DNA from: Pyrinomonadaceae bacterium
GTDB lineage: Bacteria; Acidobacteriota; Blastocatellia; Pyrinomonadales; Pyrinomonadaceae
Direction of reading: 5' to 3'
NCBI GenBank assembly: GCA_019186825.1
Contig: JABARP010000005.1
Span: 1-64,000, forward strand
DNA length: 64,000 bases
The notes beneath the pieces are model-generated. The model saw only the letters and a list, made by a program, of their open reading frames with translations. It was not told where the DNA came from and ran no database searches. Shown in pieces: positions 62,216 to 64,000 of the stretch; within the stretch, counting starts at the first letter, position 1; each line of letters starts with the position of its first letter. The translations under genes were made by a program, and so were the position numbers.

Positions 62216-63997
62216 GTGTCTAACCGAACATTTATCCACGTCTGTGCCCTTCTGGTCGTTGTCTTTATGACGGCCATCGCGCACTATGCGATCAGTTATT
62301 CAGCACTGATCCGCGGTTATGAAACAAGTTCTCTCGTCGCGTATCGGAACGTCGGCCTCATACTGATACTCGCTCTTTTGCCCATCATCCTGCGAAAGCT
62401 TTTCTCCTATCGCGGATCCTGGATCCCATATACGGCGTGTGTCATTTTGTTCTCCATCGGGCTGACCGCGCAGTATCGCCTTTTTTCCGACCGCGAGTAT
62501 GTAGCAGATATCGACCCCGCGGTTCGTTCGAAGATCGAGAATTCTACGATGACCGATCGCGAAAAATCGCGTGCCTTGCTCGACGCAAAATTCGCAGCCA
62601 TCGCACAGGAGCGTGCGGCGAAGATCCGTACCGCTCAGATGCACTTCGTAACGGAGAATTACTCTGCCGAAAAGAAACAAATGGTAGGGCTGCCACCGTC
62701 CGATCCGCACCCGGTCGATCTTTCGCAGGAAACTCCACGCCCTGTGAAGGAATCGCTCTCCGGCACACTCTTTTCGTCGAATACTTGGATACCGCTATTC
62801 GCCATCGTCGCCTTCGTCGGCGTGTTCGTTCTCGTCCGTAGGGATGATGTGCAGAAGCTTCTTCAGGGCAACGGCGTTGTGATCGTGCTGCTTACGCTCG
62901 TACCGCTTTTCTTCGCGGCCCTGACCTCGCAGGCAGGAAAATTCCTCGGAAATATGACGCCGTGGGAGCCGGCGAAGGTTCCATTTCTGATCGGCTTCGC
63001 AGCGATCCTCGCGGTTCTTTACCGAGACCTTGCACGCACCTATTGGGGCCTTCCGAGAGCGAAGGACGTGCTGCCGCTCGTGTTCATGGCCGTCGTCCCT
63101 TTCTTGCCTTTCTTTGTCCTGAAAGATTTCGGGCAAATGATGGTCTTCAGCGCCGTGTATGCGACGCTCTACTTGATCGCCGTCCGTCGATTCTCGCAGC
63201 GGTTTGTTCTCGTTGGAACTGTCCTGCTCGCCGTTAGCATTTTGGTCGTCGGGGCCCTGCCGCCATCGACGCAGGCAAAGGTTCCGCTCCTTCCAACTCT
63301 TGCGAGTCCGGTTCGCACGATCCTTCCGCATCGGATCCAACAGCGGTTTCATCTGTGGCTCGATGGTTTCGATCCGCCTTCGCCTGACACCGTATGGTGG
63401 AAGGACGACTACGACCGATACTATGCCGACCTTGTAAAGAATGATCCGAAGCTTCCCGGAATGATCGAAGACGACCCGGCCCTTCAACGTTCGATCAACA
63501 CGGATGCGTGGTTCGATATGCTCGCATTCCAGCCTGCGCAGGCAACCTTCGGCATCGCGTCCGGCGGCGTTACCGGCCGCGGATTCGGACTCGGATATCC
63601 CGAGCTGATCCCCGTCTCGGACTCCGATTATATTTACGCCGCGATCGGCGAAGAACTTGGACTTTCAGGAGGTTTGTTGATAACCTTTGCACTAATTTTG
63701 TTCGTCACCGCGGGTGTTCAGATCGCGAGAGATTCGAGAGATATGTTCAGCAAGCTCTGCTCTATCGGGCTCGCAGCTTTTATCGGTTTCCAGGCACTTG
63801 TAAATATCGGCGGTATCACGCGGGCATTGCCTATGACGGGCATCACGCTCCCGTTCGTAAGTCACGGCGGATTCAGCCTTGTAACGAGTTTTGTAATGCT
63901 TGGGATGCTATTGGCATTCTCACATCGAAATGCAATGGATCGGCTTCGCGATACGGTAGTTCCCGAACCGGACAACGCGCATACTGCCGCAGCCTGA
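62216..63997 (+). CDS. SEDS-family peptidoglycan glycosyltransferase (RodA/FtsW-like)
   Basis: This 593-aa polytopic SEDS protein polymerises lipid II. C-terminal signatures are present: SDSDYIYAAIGEELGLSGG (~467-485) and GGITRALPMTGITLPFVSHGG near 540. A core segment KDFGQMMVFSAVYATLYL lies at about 303. It is longer than typical RodA/FtsW (~370-480). A ~95-residue charged, helical insertion follows TM3 (~90-185), and the large extracytoplasmic loop (~360-460) is expanded. GTG 62216 is the start. The stop lies 3 bp before the window end, so the protein is complete. Confidence 0.92.
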   Translation: MSNRTFIHVCALLVVVFMTAIAHYAISYSALIRGYETSSLVAYRNVGLILILALLPIILRKLFSYRGSWIPYTACVILFSIGLTAQYRLFSDREYVADIDPAVRSKIENSTMTDREKSRALLDAKFAAIAQERAAKIRTAQMHFVTENYSAEKKQMVGLPPSDPHPVDLSQETPRPVKESLSGTLFSSNTWIPLFAIVAFVGVFVLVRRDDVQKLLQGNGVVIVLLTLVPLFFAALTSQAGKFLGNMTPWEPAKVPFLIGFAAILAVLYRDLARTYWGLPRAKDVLPLVFMAVVPFLPFFVLKDFGQMMVFSAVYATLYLIAVRRFSQRFVLVGTVLLAVSILVVGALPPSTQAKVPLLPTLASPVRTILPHRIQQRFHLWLDGFDPPSPDTVWWKDDYDRYYADLVKNDPKLPGMIEDDPALQRSINTDAWFDMLAFQPAQATFGIASGGVTGRGFGLGYPELIPVSDSDYIYAAIGEELGLSGGLLITFALILFVTAGVQIARDSRDMFSKLCSIGLAAFIGFQALVNIGGITRALPMTGITLPFVSHGGFSLVTSFVMLGMLLAFSHRNAMDRLRDTVVPEPDNAHTAAA

Positions 63998-64000
63998 GCT

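Overview
This is a chromosomal window of a Gram-negative, diderm bacterium. An LPS heptose pathway, an LPS-export permease and an RmlD/CapE/WbpL-type polysaccharide locus show the outer membrane. The one-polypeptide LptF-LptG permease, the FHA/kinase/PBP/SEDS group, the oversized PilX-like protein and frequent TTG/GTG starts best fit Acidobacteriota (Blastocatellia/Pyrinomonadaceae-like). That assignment is an inference from gene style; no rRNA is present. I see no transposase, integrase, prophage or CRISPR array, and gene packing is tight.

Layout. 1-0.5 kb: tRNA-Cys and tRNA-Gly (both minus). 0.5-6.3 kb: a peptide-type solute-binding lipoprotein with NagZ, a HIT protein and MutS. 6.4-26.5 kb: a large polysaccharide locus reading plus. 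It has a Wza-like exporter, a Wzc-like tyrosine autokinase, a GDP-mannose 3,5-epimerase, glycosyltransferases, a methyltransferase, a Wzy-like polymerase and a heptose module (HldC-GmhA fusion, HldA, GT9). A UDP-L-FucNAc/L-QuiNAc-type module (RmlD-like, CapE-like, WbjD-like), two more GT4 enzymes and a WecA/WbpL-type initiating transferase follow. The locus ends with a small cassette of unknown function: an HPr-kinase-like protein, a PqqD domain fused to a twin-arginine signal and a six-cysteine tail, and, after a strong terminator, a nucleotidyltransferase-fold protein.

27.4-37.4 kb: housekeeping (tsaB-rimI, DUF465, a PQQ-type beta-propeller, ssb, a repeat-filled intergenic region, dnaE-accA, miaB, a bifunctional-nuclease-family protein). 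37.4-40.2 kb: the SAM cycle genes metK and ahcY, with structured non-coding DNA before each. 40.3-44.8 kb: a minus-strand operon of a glutamine-amidotransferase-like hydrolase, two small membrane proteins, recO and fused lptFG. 44.9-49.2 kb: hslVU, a fibronectin-type lipoprotein, an FAH-family enzyme and a transaldolase-like aldolase. 49.2-51.2 kb: a SlyA/MarR regulator preceded by a 22-bp-periodic array of TTAGCnnGCTAA palindromes, then a universal stress protein and a DUF402 protein.

51.2-64 kb: a cell-envelope control region. A DUF3662-FHA protein and a Ser/Thr kinase lie on the minus strand. A minus-strand minor-pilin operon (FimT-, PilV-, PilW-, PilX-like) follows. Then comes a plus-strand FHA - PbpA-like transpeptidase - SEDS glycosyltransferase operon. 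The set resembles the fhaA-rodA-pbpA-pkn locus of Actinobacteria.

The most interesting signals are the PqqD-Tat-Cys-rich protein cassette (25.1-27.4 kb) and the phased SlyA-type operator array (49.6-49.75 kb).
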